Of a stretch of DNA of 24,246 bases, positions 14,836 to 21,512 are shown one piece after another. The DNA lies in the NCBI GenBank assembly GCA_050179645.1, contig JBFXEX010000090.1:1-24246 (forward strand), in the 5' to 3' direction. The notes beneath the pieces were generated by a model. It saw nothing but the letters and a program-made list of their open reading frames with translations, made no database searches and was not told the origin of the DNA. A program made the translations under genes and the position numbers. Position 1 is the first letter of the stretch, and each line of letters begins with the position of its first letter. The stretch is from VAZQ01 sp050179645 (GTDB taxonomy: Bacteria; Pseudomonadota; Alphaproteobacteria; Rhizobiales; Xanthobacteraceae).

Positions 14836-14910
14836 GACACTAGATAGCACAACTCGCGACCGTCGAAAGGGGTTTGCAGCCCGCGCCGCCGCCGGGATGC
14901 AGAATCGGCC

Positions 14911-15249
14911 ATGCGGATCACCAATCCTACCAAGGATCTCAGCCGTCGATTGCGGAGCAGCGGGGTCGGCCCGCGCGGAGTGTTCCTTGCGACCATGGCA
15001 GCAACAGGCGCGCTGATCCTGGTCAATCCGTGGCCGGACCACCTCCTGATGCCGGCGATCACGACCCTTCTGTTCGTTCTGGCCCTGGTTTTCGCCCTTG
15101 TCGCCTGGGTGCGGTGCAGCACCGACGAATACGACGTGACCTACTGGGATGTCGCCGGAGCGGTCGTTCTGATCGGTATCGGCGCGTCCGTATTGATCGA
15201 GCCCGAGCAACTGGCCGGGTTCGTCGCACGCCAAAACACCCAGCACTAA
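14911..15249 (+). CDS. Small membrane protein of unknown function
   Basis: A 112-aa protein. After a basic cytoplasmic leader (residues 1-20, with RITNPTKDLSRRLRSS) it has three predicted membrane segments: about 24-40, 46-67 (MPAITTLLFVLALVFALVAW) and 81-95. A polar link RCSTDEYDVTYWD joins segments two and three. No family signature is recognised. No strong Shine-Dalgarno is visible before ATG 14911. It lies 66 bp upstream of the CaCA exchanger on the same strand, so it may share its transcript and could be an accessory of the calcium locus, but that is only positional. Confidence 0.65.
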   Translation: MRITNPTKDLSRRLRSSGVGPRGVFLATMAATGALILVNPWPDHLLMPAITTLLFVLALVFALVAWVRCSTDEYDVTYWDVAGAVVLIGIGASVLIEPEQLAGFVARQNTQH

Positions 15250-15273
15250 CCGGCGCACTGCGCCCGGCACGTT

Positions 15274-15299
15274 CACCCGAGTGCGTATCGGTTCGGGTG
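15274..15299 (+). promoter_or_regulatory. Stem-loop in the leader of the CaCA exchanger gene
   Basis: CACCCGA (15274-15280) pairs perfectly with TCGGGTG (15293-15299) across a 12-base loop. It ends 16 bases before the ATG of the exchanger, adjacent to its weak ribosome binding site. There is no U-tract, so it is not a classical terminator. It may be a leader structure or a chance hairpin. Confidence 0.35.
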
Positions 15300-15315
15300 C
15301 TTGAACGGAATCCTC

Positions 15316-16341
15316 ATGGTCACGATCCTGCAATTCCTGGGCGGCTTCGTGCTGCTGATCTTCGGCGCGGAGTATCTGGTGCGCGGCGCGGTGGCGCTGG
15401 CGCGCAGATTGAAGGTCACGCCGATGATCATCGGCATGACCATCGTCGCCTATGGCACCACGGCGCCGGAACTGGTGGTGAGCCTGCAGGCCGCCGTCGA
15501 CGGCCTGCCCGGTATTTCGGTCGGCAATGTCGTCGGCTCGAATATCGCCAACATCCTGCTGATCCTCGGCGTTTCGTCCGTGATCTTCCCGATCGTGGTG
15601 AAGCCGACCACGCTGTTGCGCGACGCTACGATGTGCATGGGCGCCGCGCTGGTGTTCACCGCGCTCGCCCTGTCGGGCACCATCGAACGCTGGCAGGGCG
15701 CACTGATGGTGGCGATGCTGGCGCTGTTCTCGATTTACGCCTTCATGCAGGAGCGCAAGCGAGGCAAGAACAACGACCCCGGCGATCTTGCCGAGGAACT
15801 GGCCGAGGAGTTCGTTGAGCCGCCGAAGCCGGTCTGGCTGTCGCTGCTCTCCGTCGTCGGCGGCATCGTGGCGGTTGTCGCGGGCGCCAGGTTCCTGATC
15901 GTGGCTGCGGTCGACACCGCGCGCGTACTCGGCGTCGGCGAGGAAGTCATCGGGCTGACCATCGTCGCGGTCGGCACCTCGCTGCCGGAACTGGCCACCG
16001 CCACGGTTGCGGCCTTGCGCAAGCATTCCGACGTCGCAGTGGGCAATATCCTTGGCGCCGGCATCTACAACCTGTTTGCGATCATGGGGCTCGTTGCGGT
16101 GGTCCATCCGGTTCCCGTGCCGCCGCAAATCCTGATCTTCGATCTGTGGGTCATGGTGAGCGTCACGGCGCTGCTGTTGGGATTCCTGCTGCTGCGGAAA
16201 GGGCTGAGCCGGCCGGTCGGCGTGATGTTTCTCGCGGGATTCGTTGCCTACACGGCGCTGCAGTATTACGGCGTCGAGAAGATGTTGAGCGCCGACCGCG
16301 GTACCCAAGCGGTTGCCGAGGAAGCGCGCCCGAAAAACTGA
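15316..16341 (+). CDS. CaCA-family Na+(H+)/Ca2+ exchanger (YrbG-like)
   Basis: A cation/Ca2+ exchanger of 341 aa with about ten membrane helices in two inverted halves. ATG 15316 is used; a TTG five codons earlier (15301) is a less likely start. The alpha-1 repeat reads IIGMTIVAYGTTAPELVVSL with GNVVGSNIANILLILG. The alpha-2 repeat reads VIGLTIVAVGTSLPELATA with GNILGAGIYNLFAIMG. Each holds the ion-binding Glu in G-T-x-x-P-E. The central loop (about 148-170) is charged and acidic (DLAEELAEEFVE), as in prokaryotic exchangers. It expels Ca2+ using the Na+ or H+ gradient. It is followed after 120 bp by a Ca2+-type P-ATPase on the same strand, which supports a calcium role. Confidence 0.93.
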   Translation: MVTILQFLGGFVLLIFGAEYLVRGAVALARRLKVTPMIIGMTIVAYGTTAPELVVSLQAAVDGLPGISVGNVVGSNIANILLILGVSSVIFPIVVKPTTLLRDATMCMGAALVFTALALSGTIERWQGALMVAMLALFSIYAFMQERKRGKNNDPGDLAEELAEEFVEPPKPVWLSLLSVVGGIVAVVAGARFLIVAAVDTARVLGVGEEVIGLTIVAVGTSLPELATATVAALRKHSDVAVGNILGAGIYNLFAIMGLVAVVHPVPVPPQILIFDLWVMVSVTALLLGFLLLRKGLSRPVGVMFLAGFVAYTALQYYGVEKMLSADRGTQAVAEEARPKN

Positions 16342-16423
16342 GCGAAGCTCGTGCGCCGCCGGTCGCCGCTATCGACGCGCGGCCGGCGCCTCAGGCGAAC
16401 TTGACCCTTATGCCATGCCGTGC

Positions 16424-16455
16424 GTCCTTGGGGCCCATATGCGCAACCCAAGGAC
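16424..16455 (+). promoter_or_regulatory. Perfect stem-loop enclosing the Ca2+-ATPase ribosome binding site
   Basis: GTCCTTGGG (16424-16432) is perfectly complementary to CCCAAGGAC (16447-16455) across a 14-base loop. The only good Shine-Dalgarno of the downstream gene, AAGGA at 16450-16454, is in the 3' arm, seven bases before ATG 16462. In the folded state the ribosome binding site would be masked. The pairing is certain from the sequence; a regulatory role is inference. It does not show the conserved sequence of the yybP-ykoY manganese riboswitch. Confidence 0.6.
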
Positions 16456-16461
16456 TGCTTC

Positions 16462-19437
16462 ATGTCTTCCGAACTGCCGGCGGGGGCGCCGACGCAGCCA
16501 TCGTCCGATGCTGTGAGCACCGACCCCGCGGCAGCGGCGGCCCCTTACGCCGTGGCCGCCGCCGCCGTTGTCGCGGCGCACGACTCCGACGCGGCTCGCG
16601 GTCTTGCTGAGGCCGAAGCGAACGGTCGCCTTCGGCGCTTCGGACCGAATGAACTCAAGAGCGCGCGTGAGACGCCGTGGTGGAAGCGGCTGCTCGAGCA
16701 GTTCGAAAACGTGCTGGTGCTCATCCTGCTCGGCGCCATTGTCATCTCGGTAATCGAGTGGCTGCTGCAGGAGCCGCGCGAACAGGCTCTGCCCTATGAG
16801 GCCATCGTTATCACCGCAATCGTGGTGCTGAACGCGCTGCTCGGCTTCTTCCAGGAAGCGCGCGCGGAGCGCTCGGTGCGCGCGCTGATGGCGCTTGCCG
16901 CTCCGGAATCGACAGTGATCCGCGACGGCGCGCGCCGGCGTATCGCCGCGCGCGAGCTCGTCGTGGGCGACATCGTCCTGATCGAGGCCGGTGACAAGAT
17001 TCCAGCCGACGCGCGGATGATCGAGAACGCCAACCTGCGCACAGACGAGGCGGCGCTGACCGGCGAAAGCATGCCGGTCGCAAAGGAGACCAACGCGCTC
17101 GATGCCGACGCCGGACTTGGCGACCGCCTCAATATGCTGTTTGCCGGGACGGTCGCGACCTACGGGCGGGCCCGGGCGATCGTGACGGCGACCGGCATGC
17201 AGACGGAAGTCGGCCGAATCGCTGGCCTGCTGGAGGCCGAGGAACGAGACCAGACCCCGCTGCAGCAGGAGCTCGACCGCACGGGCAAGCGGCTGAGCGT
17301 GATCATGCTCGGCATCTGCGCTGTCGTGTTCGCGGCCGGGCTGTTCAGCACCACCACGCTTTCCCTCAATGTTATCCTCGGCCTATTCCTGTTCGCCGTG
17401 GCGCTCGCGGTCGCCGCCATCCCGGAGGCGCTGCCGGCGATCGTCACCGTCGGACTGAGCCTCGGCGTGCGCCGCATGGCCGCCGCCAACGCCATCGTCC
17501 GCAAGCTGCCGGCGGTCGAGACGCTGGGCGCCGCGACCGTGATCTGCTCCGACAAGACCGGCACGCTGACTCGCAATGAAATGACCGTGCGGGCCATTGC
17601 CACCTCGGGGCAAGTGGTCGAGGTCGGCGGCTCAGGCTACATCCCGGACGGCGAGTTCCGCGTCGGCGGTGCCGCGCTGACCGCGGCTTCGCCGGTGCGC
17701 GAATCGGTGGCGCGCACGCTGCGCGCCGCGGCGCTCGCCAACGACGCCGAACTCACCGGCCGCGACGGCCGCTGGCGCGTGCAGGGCGATCCGACCGAGG
17801 GCGCGCTGATCGTCGCCGCGCGTAAGTTCGGTATTGCCGAGGCCGAGCTGGCGCGTTTCCCGCGCATCGGCGAAATCCCGTTCACCTCGGAGCGCAAGCG
17901 TCACGTCACCGTACACGCCGATCGCGACAACGGCGCCGAGGTGTCGGTATTCGTGAAGGGCGCGCCCGAAGTCCTCCTGGCGAAGTGCCGCTATCTCTGG
18001 GACGACGGCAAGTCCGTCCCGCTCGGCGATGCGCGCCGCGCCGAGCTGCTGCAGCAGAATGACGAGCTCGCGGCGCAGGCGCTGCGCACGCTGGCAATCG
18101 CAACTCGCACGTTGCCGGCCGCCACGCTGGGCATCGATCCGAACGCCGCGGCCGCTGGCGGGACGAGCTTCGAGCCGCCGGAAGCCATCGAGGACGAACT
18201 CATGCTGCTCGGCTTTGTCGGCATGATCGACCCGCCGCGCACCGAGGCGCGCGACGCCGTGATCGCCGCTAAGCGCGCGCACATCCGCACCGTGATGATC
18301 ACCGGCGACCATCCGGCCACCGCCGAGGCGATCGCGCGCGAACTGACGATCTTCGAACCGGGCTCTCGTCTCGTCGCCGGCTCCGAGCTGCAGGCCATGG
18401 ACGATGCCGCGCTCGACGCCATCGTCGAGGATGTGCGCGTCTTCGCCCGCGTCGATCCCGAGCATAAGCTGCGGATTGTCGGCGCGCTGCAGCGCAAGGG
18501 CCACGTGGTGGCGATGACCGGCGACGGCATCAACGATGCGCCCGCGCTCAAGGCCGCCAATATCGGCGTCGCCATGGGCATCACCGGCACCGACGTGTCG
18601 AAGGAGGCCGCCGACATGGTGCTGACCGACGACAACTTCGCCAGCATCGTCAAGGCGGTCGAGGAAGGCCGCGGCATCTACGACAACATCCGCAAGTACC
18701 TGATCTACTTGTTGTCGTCGAACGCCGGCGAACTCATGACGATGTTCGCGGGCGTGATGTTCGCGGGGCTTCTCGGCCTCACCTCGGCCGAGCCCGGATT
18801 GTTCCTGCCGCTCCTTGCCGCGCAACTGCTCTGGATCAACATGATCACGGACGGGCCGCCGGCGCTGGCGCTCGGCGTCGATCCGAAAGACCCGGACGTC
18901 ATGCTGCGCGCGCCGCGCAGCCGCGGCAGCGGCGTGCTGACCGGTGCCGATTGGACCTATATCACCGGCGTCGGTGTGGTGATGATGGTCGGCACCGTCG
19001 CGGTGCTCGACGCGTTCTATCCGGGCGGTCTGATCTCACCGTTTGCCAAAGGCAGCGCGCCGAACGTCGCCGACGAGACCTACGCGCGGACCATGGCGTT
19101 CACCACGCTGATGATGTTCCAGCTCTTCAACGTCTTCAATTGTCGCTCAACATGGCGCAGCGCGTTCGTCGGCTTCTTCGAGAACAAATGGCTGATCCTG
19201 GCGGTGGCGTTCTCGCTCGCAACGCAGTTCGCGGTGATCTACGTGCCGTTCCTGCAGGTCGCGTTTCGAACCATATCTCTCACGGTGAATGACTGGTTGA
19301 TTGCGGTCGCGGTTGGCGGCTCGCTCCTGGTCGCGGTCGAACTGGTGAAGATCGTGCTCCGGGCGCGTCGCGAGCCGCCGCGCGCTGCGGACGTTGATGT
19401 GCCCGCGCGGAACTTCTCGGTGCGACAGAACACGTAG
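16462..19437 (+). CDS. P2A-type cation (Ca2+) transporting ATPase
   Basis: A P-type ATPase of 991 aa, SERCA/PMR1-like. ATG 16462 with AAGGA seven bases upstream is preferred to the in-frame GTG 16420. The actuator motif is TGES (200-203), the phosphorylated aspartate is Asp364 in DKTGTLT, the nucleotide-binding motif is KGAPE (from 499), and the hinge is GDGINDAP (687-694). The membrane residues that in SERCA make Ca2+ site II are all present: PEALP in M4 with Glu322, NAGE in M5 with Asn754 and Glu757, and NMITD in M6 with Asn793, Thr796 and Asp797. Ca2+ is therefore the likeliest substrate, with Mn2+ as an alternative. No N-terminal heavy-metal domain is present. A CaCA exchanger lies just upstream. 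Confidence 0.95.
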   Translation: MSSELPAGAPTQPSSDAVSTDPAAAAAPYAVAAAAVVAAHDSDAARGLAEAEANGRLRRFGPNELKSARETPWWKRLLEQFENVLVLILLGAIVISVIEWLLQEPREQALPYEAIVITAIVVLNALLGFFQEARAERSVRALMALAAPESTVIRDGARRRIAARELVVGDIVLIEAGDKIPADARMIENANLRTDEAALTGESMPVAKETNALDADAGLGDRLNMLFAGTVATYGRARAIVTATGMQTEVGRIAGLLEAEERDQTPLQQELDRTGKRLSVIMLGICAVVFAAGLFSTTTLSLNVILGLFLFAVALAVAAIPEALPAIVTVGLSLGVRRMAAANAIVRKLPAVETLGAATVICSDKTGTLTRNEMTVRAIATSGQVVEVGGSGYIPDGEFRVGGAALTAASPVRESVARTLRAAALANDAELTGRDGRWRVQGDPTEGALIVAARKFGIAEAELARFPRIGEIPFTSERKRHVTVHADRDNGAEVSVFVKGAPEVLLAKCRYLWDDGKSVPLGDARRAELLQQNDELAAQALRTLAIATRTLPAATLGIDPNAAAAGGTSFEPPEAIEDELMLLGFVGMIDPPRTEARDAVIAAKRAHIRTVMITGDHPATAEAIARELTIFEPGSRLVAGSELQAMDDAALDAIVEDVRVFARVDPEHKLRIVGALQRKGHVVAMTGDGINDAPALKAANIGVAMGITGTDVSKEAADMVLTDDNFASIVKAVEEGRGIYDNIRKYLIYLLSSNAGELMTMFAGVMFAGLLGLTSAEPGLFLPLLAAQLLWINMITDGPPALALGVDPKDPDVMLRAPRSRGSGVLTGADWTYITGVGVVMMVGTVAVLDAFYPGGLISPFAKGSAPNVADETYARTMAFTTLMMFQLFNVFNCRSTWRSAFVGFFENKWLILAVAFSLATQFAVIYVPFLQVAFRTISLTVNDWLIAVAVGGSLLVAVELVKIVLRARREPPRAADVDVPARNFSVRQNT

Positions 19438-19523
19438 TGCAGGCCCGCACGCGATGGTGGCCGCGGCCGTAGAATCGGCGGCCCCAGCTTCAGAAATATT
19501 TGCTGACGCGGAAGACTTGAGTC

Positions 19524-20213
19524 TTAAGTCGGCACCGCCGCGTTGCCGGCAGGTTGGAGCGATCCGGCCTGCGGATGGTGCGATGCAGCCTGCTGCTGCG
19601 GCGGCACGGCGGCAAGGCCGAGTTCGGCCATCGCCACCAGACGCTTCTCGTAGCGCAGGATGATCGCCGGGATCGACAGCACGATCACCGCTGCGGCGAC
19701 GCTGGTCGCAATCGCGGCGGGCGACGCGAGCTTGATCACGATGCTGCCGAACCAGTACGCGCCGAGCCCGTAGCCCATGATCCAGATCGCCGCGGCCGTC
19801 CAGCTCGACAGATAGAAGTCGCGTTGCGGCATGCAGTGCGTGCCCGCCAGCACGGCGGCGATGTTGCGCAGGAACGGCAGGAAGCGCGCGACGAACACGA
19901 AGCGGCTGCCGTAGCGCTGGAACAGCCAGCGGCCGATCTTGGCGCGGTCCTCGGTCAGCCCGAGATGGACGCCGTAACGGTTGAGCAGCTTGTAGCCGTA
20001 GGTCCGGCCGACCCAGAAGCCGACGATCTCGCCGCAGATCGCCGCCAGCGTGCCGACGACGATCAGGAGCCAGATATCAATGCCATTGGTGCTGCCGGCA
20101 AAGACGCCGGCGGTGATCAATGCGGCTTCGGCAGGCAACGGAAAGCCGACGCTCTCCAGCGCGATGAACGTCGCGACCAGCCAGATGCCGTAGAGTGCGA
20201 CAAACTCGGCCAC
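19524..20213 (-). CDS. DedA/VTT-family membrane protein
   Basis: An inner-membrane DedA protein of 229 aa. It starts at GTG 20213 with GGGGAG eight bases upstream; no ATG fits the conserved N-terminus (AEFVALYGIWLVATFIALES). The re-entrant/VTT core shows the acidic Glu in ESVGFPLPAEA, GEIVGFWVGRTYG, and the arginine motif RFVFVARFLPFLRNIAAVLAG. About four to five membrane helices are followed by a 35-residue polar, Gln/Pro/Ala-rich tail that looks disordered. DedA proteins take part in lipid (undecaprenyl-phosphate or phospholipid) flipping and membrane homeostasis; which lipid is not evident here. It is convergent with the Ca2+-ATPase gene (86-bp gap, no clear terminator). Confidence 0.92.
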   Translation of the reverse strand: MAEFVALYGIWLVATFIALESVGFPLPAEAALITAGVFAGSTNGIDIWLLIVVGTLAAICGEIVGFWVGRTYGYKLLNRYGVHLGLTEDRAKIGRWLFQRYGSRFVFVARFLPFLRNIAAVLAGTHCMPQRDFYLSSWTAAAIWIMGYGLGAYWFGSIVIKLASPAAIATSVAAAVIVLSIPAIILRYEKRLVAMAELGLAAVPPQQQAASHHPQAGSLQPAGNAAVPT

Positions 20214-20244
20214 GCCCCGATCTCCCCAAATCCCCGACCGTACG

Positions 20245-20315
20245 CAGCCACCACTCTGTGGCGGCTGTGGGGCGGACGAACGTGATCGATCCGGTAAAAT
20301 CGGGGGAAAATCGGG
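20245..20315. other. Hairpin and AT-rich direct repeat in the DedA leader region
   Basis: CAGCCACCAC (20245-20254) pairs with GTGGCGGCTG (20258-20267) with one mismatch and a 3-base loop, giving a strong hairpin about 32-54 bases upstream of the DedA GTG on the minus strand. Further upstream AAAATCGGG occurs twice with an 11-bp period (20296-20304, 20307-20315). No promoter could be placed. The rest of the 227-bp gap to the PIN remnant (20268-20440) shows nothing recognisable. Confidence 0.35.
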
Positions 20316-20440
20316 AAAACTCCCGCCGGTGTGCCCGTGAGGCCACTGATTTTACAGCAGCTTTGACGGGCTTTTCAAAAGCAACTGCTCCGCGCAATCA
20401 AAGTGATTCGCTGGCTTTGCCTCGGGCGACGCGCAACCGA

Positions 20441-20840
20441 TCAGGTCGGAATCACGCAAGGAACGGCTTGCCGACCATGCCGACGGTAAACTTGGAAGTC
20501 GGTATTGGTGGTGAGAAGGACGGGATCGGCGAGAATTTCGGTCATTCGCACGAGGCAAGCATCCGCGAAGCTCATCGGCACGTCCGAGTATTTCTGCATC
20601 AGCTTCAGGACTTCGTCGGCGTCTTCACCGAGATGGAGGGCGCTGACGACAGCTCGGCGACGCAGCAGCGCGGCCAGGGAAGGACCGCCGCGTTGCCCCG
20701 AGTAGGTGACATGCCTCCGACAAGGCGGCTTCGCATGTCCGCCACCGCGGGGGAAAGCGCGGGGACTTATCGACCGCCCAGAGATGATTGCGGTCGCGCC
20801 AGCTGAGCAGTCCGACCGGAAAGCCCGCGTCAACGATAAC
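20441..20840 (-). pseudogene. PIN-domain (VapC-like) toxin, frameshifted
   Basis: Read on the minus strand from 20840, one frame gives VIVDAGFPVGLLSWRDRNHLWAV-type PIN sequence through CEAALSEACHLLG. The continuation is in another frame: QRGGPSLAALL, SALHLGEDADEVLKLMQKYS, SFADACLVRMTEI and LLTTNTDFQVYRR, ending at TGA 20441-20443. The break is at a run of four C (20696-20699, G on the coding strand); removing one base rejoins the frames as HLLGQRGGPSL. All four PIN acidic residues are present (VIVD, CEAALSEA, SFAD, NTDF). The first codon is GTT where a GTG start would be expected. With the antitoxin also broken, true decay is more likely than sequencing error. Confidence 0.75.
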
Positions 20841-21049
20841 GCTTGCGGCGATGACCGGTCGCCTTCAGGTGCTTCTTCTCAGTCTTGCGCAGATCGGCGG
20901 CAGTCCACCAACCGTCCGATCAGGTCGGTGATCGCGGTCGGACGTGGTCGTCGCGTGCCGGTCGTCCGGCTCAATCGCTCGCGCACGACGTCGGACTTCG
21001 AGAGTTTGCGCGTACGCGACTCGGTGCGACATGCGGGGCTTCCGATCAT
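20830..21049 (-). pseudogene. Ribbon-helix-helix antitoxin, frameshifted
   Basis: Immediately upstream of the PIN remnant. From ATG 21049 (minus strand) one frame reads CRTESRTRKLSKSDVVRERL, with the helix-turn-helix-like SKSDVVRE typical of RHH antitoxins, then TAITDLIGRL. The C-terminal part is in a different frame, DLRKTEKKHLKATGHRRKRYR, ending at TGA 20832-20830, which overlaps the PIN frame by a few bases as expected for a coupled pair. One or more small indels lie in about 20890-20915. The N-terminal beta strand of the RHH fold is not recognisable, so the 5' end may also be damaged. Recognition is by pattern and by the company of the PIN gene. Confidence 0.6.
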
Positions 21050-21512
21050 GCACGAACCCGCATGCCGCTACGCTTATGCGGACTGCAAAGCTGCGGGGAC
21101 TGGCGCTGCTGGGAAGACCGAACAGATTGGAGCGGAGCGATGGTGCTGCCGTCAGCCATGCGCCGGCGAAATGGCGGGTGCCGCGATCATGGGCGAATCA
21201 TGCGTCAAGCACCACTGCGGGCCGAGGCCGCCCGCCCGGTCGGAGGAAGACCCGCAGAACGTCACGGGAAGAGCGCGGAAGAGCGGCCAGATATCCGCAG
21301 AAGAACCGGGAAGAGAGCCGAACAACCGGGCATCGCCACAATTTGCGGGCAGGCTCCGCCATGATGTCGCCACCGTAACGCCCCGTTAAGCAAACTCGTC
21401 CAAACTGCTTCATATCGGAACACAAGTTACGGCGAAGCGACGGGATCGTTCCCTAGTCTCCCCTAAGTAGCGATTCCCCCAAGTCGCGTTGTGTAGCGTA
21501 TAGGTAGCGTAC
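21050..21512. other. 463-bp region without a credible gene
   Basis: Frames on both strands are open for up to about 140 codons but have Arg/Ser/Pro-rich or otherwise unpatterned content with no recognisable domain or ribosome binding site, so I call no gene. The left two thirds may be further debris of the decayed toxin-antitoxin insertion. From about 21360 the base composition becomes AT-richer (GTTAAGCAAACTCG, TTCATATCGG), which fits the promoter region of the response-regulator gene. Confidence 0.5.
21466..21511 (+). repeat. GTAGCG repeats directly upstream of the NtrC-type regulator gene
   Basis: GTAGCG occurs at 21466-21471, 21493-21498 and 21504-21509; the last two extend to the 8-mer GTAGCGTA and are 11 bp apart, on one helical face. 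The last copy lies directly before ATG 21513, where the ribosome binding site would be; only TAGGT (21501-21505) resembles one. It may be a protein-binding site for autoregulation or a feature of the leader. Confidence 0.35.

Noticed and set aside
14818..16308. 496-codon minus-strand open frame over the CaCA exchanger
   Set aside because: Composition is Gln/His/Asp/Arg-rich noise, and the plus strand holds both alpha repeats of a real exchanger.
16342..16461. yybP-ykoY manganese riboswitch upstream of the cation ATPase
   Set aside because: Expected from gene type, but the conserved loop sequences of that class are not seen; only a simple stem-loop is present.
17632..18825. Long minus-strand open frame inside the Ca2+-ATPase gene
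   Set aside because: Codon-position GC bias keeps the antisense frame open; the ATPase motifs on the plus strand are complete.
19438..19523. GGCCGC/GCGGCC hairpin as a bidirectional terminator between the ATPase and DedA genes
   Set aside because: Only six pairs with a 13-base loop and no T-tract on either strand, so not supported as a terminator.
20077..20397. 106-codon minus-strand frame overlapping the DedA start
   Set aside because: It mostly overlaps DedA in another frame, has no recognisable domain, and DedA has a good GTG start with a ribosome binding site.
21152..21373. 73-codon minus-strand frame upstream of the decayed antitoxin
   Set aside because: It has no ribosome binding site and no recognisable motif; kept only as part of the gene-free region.
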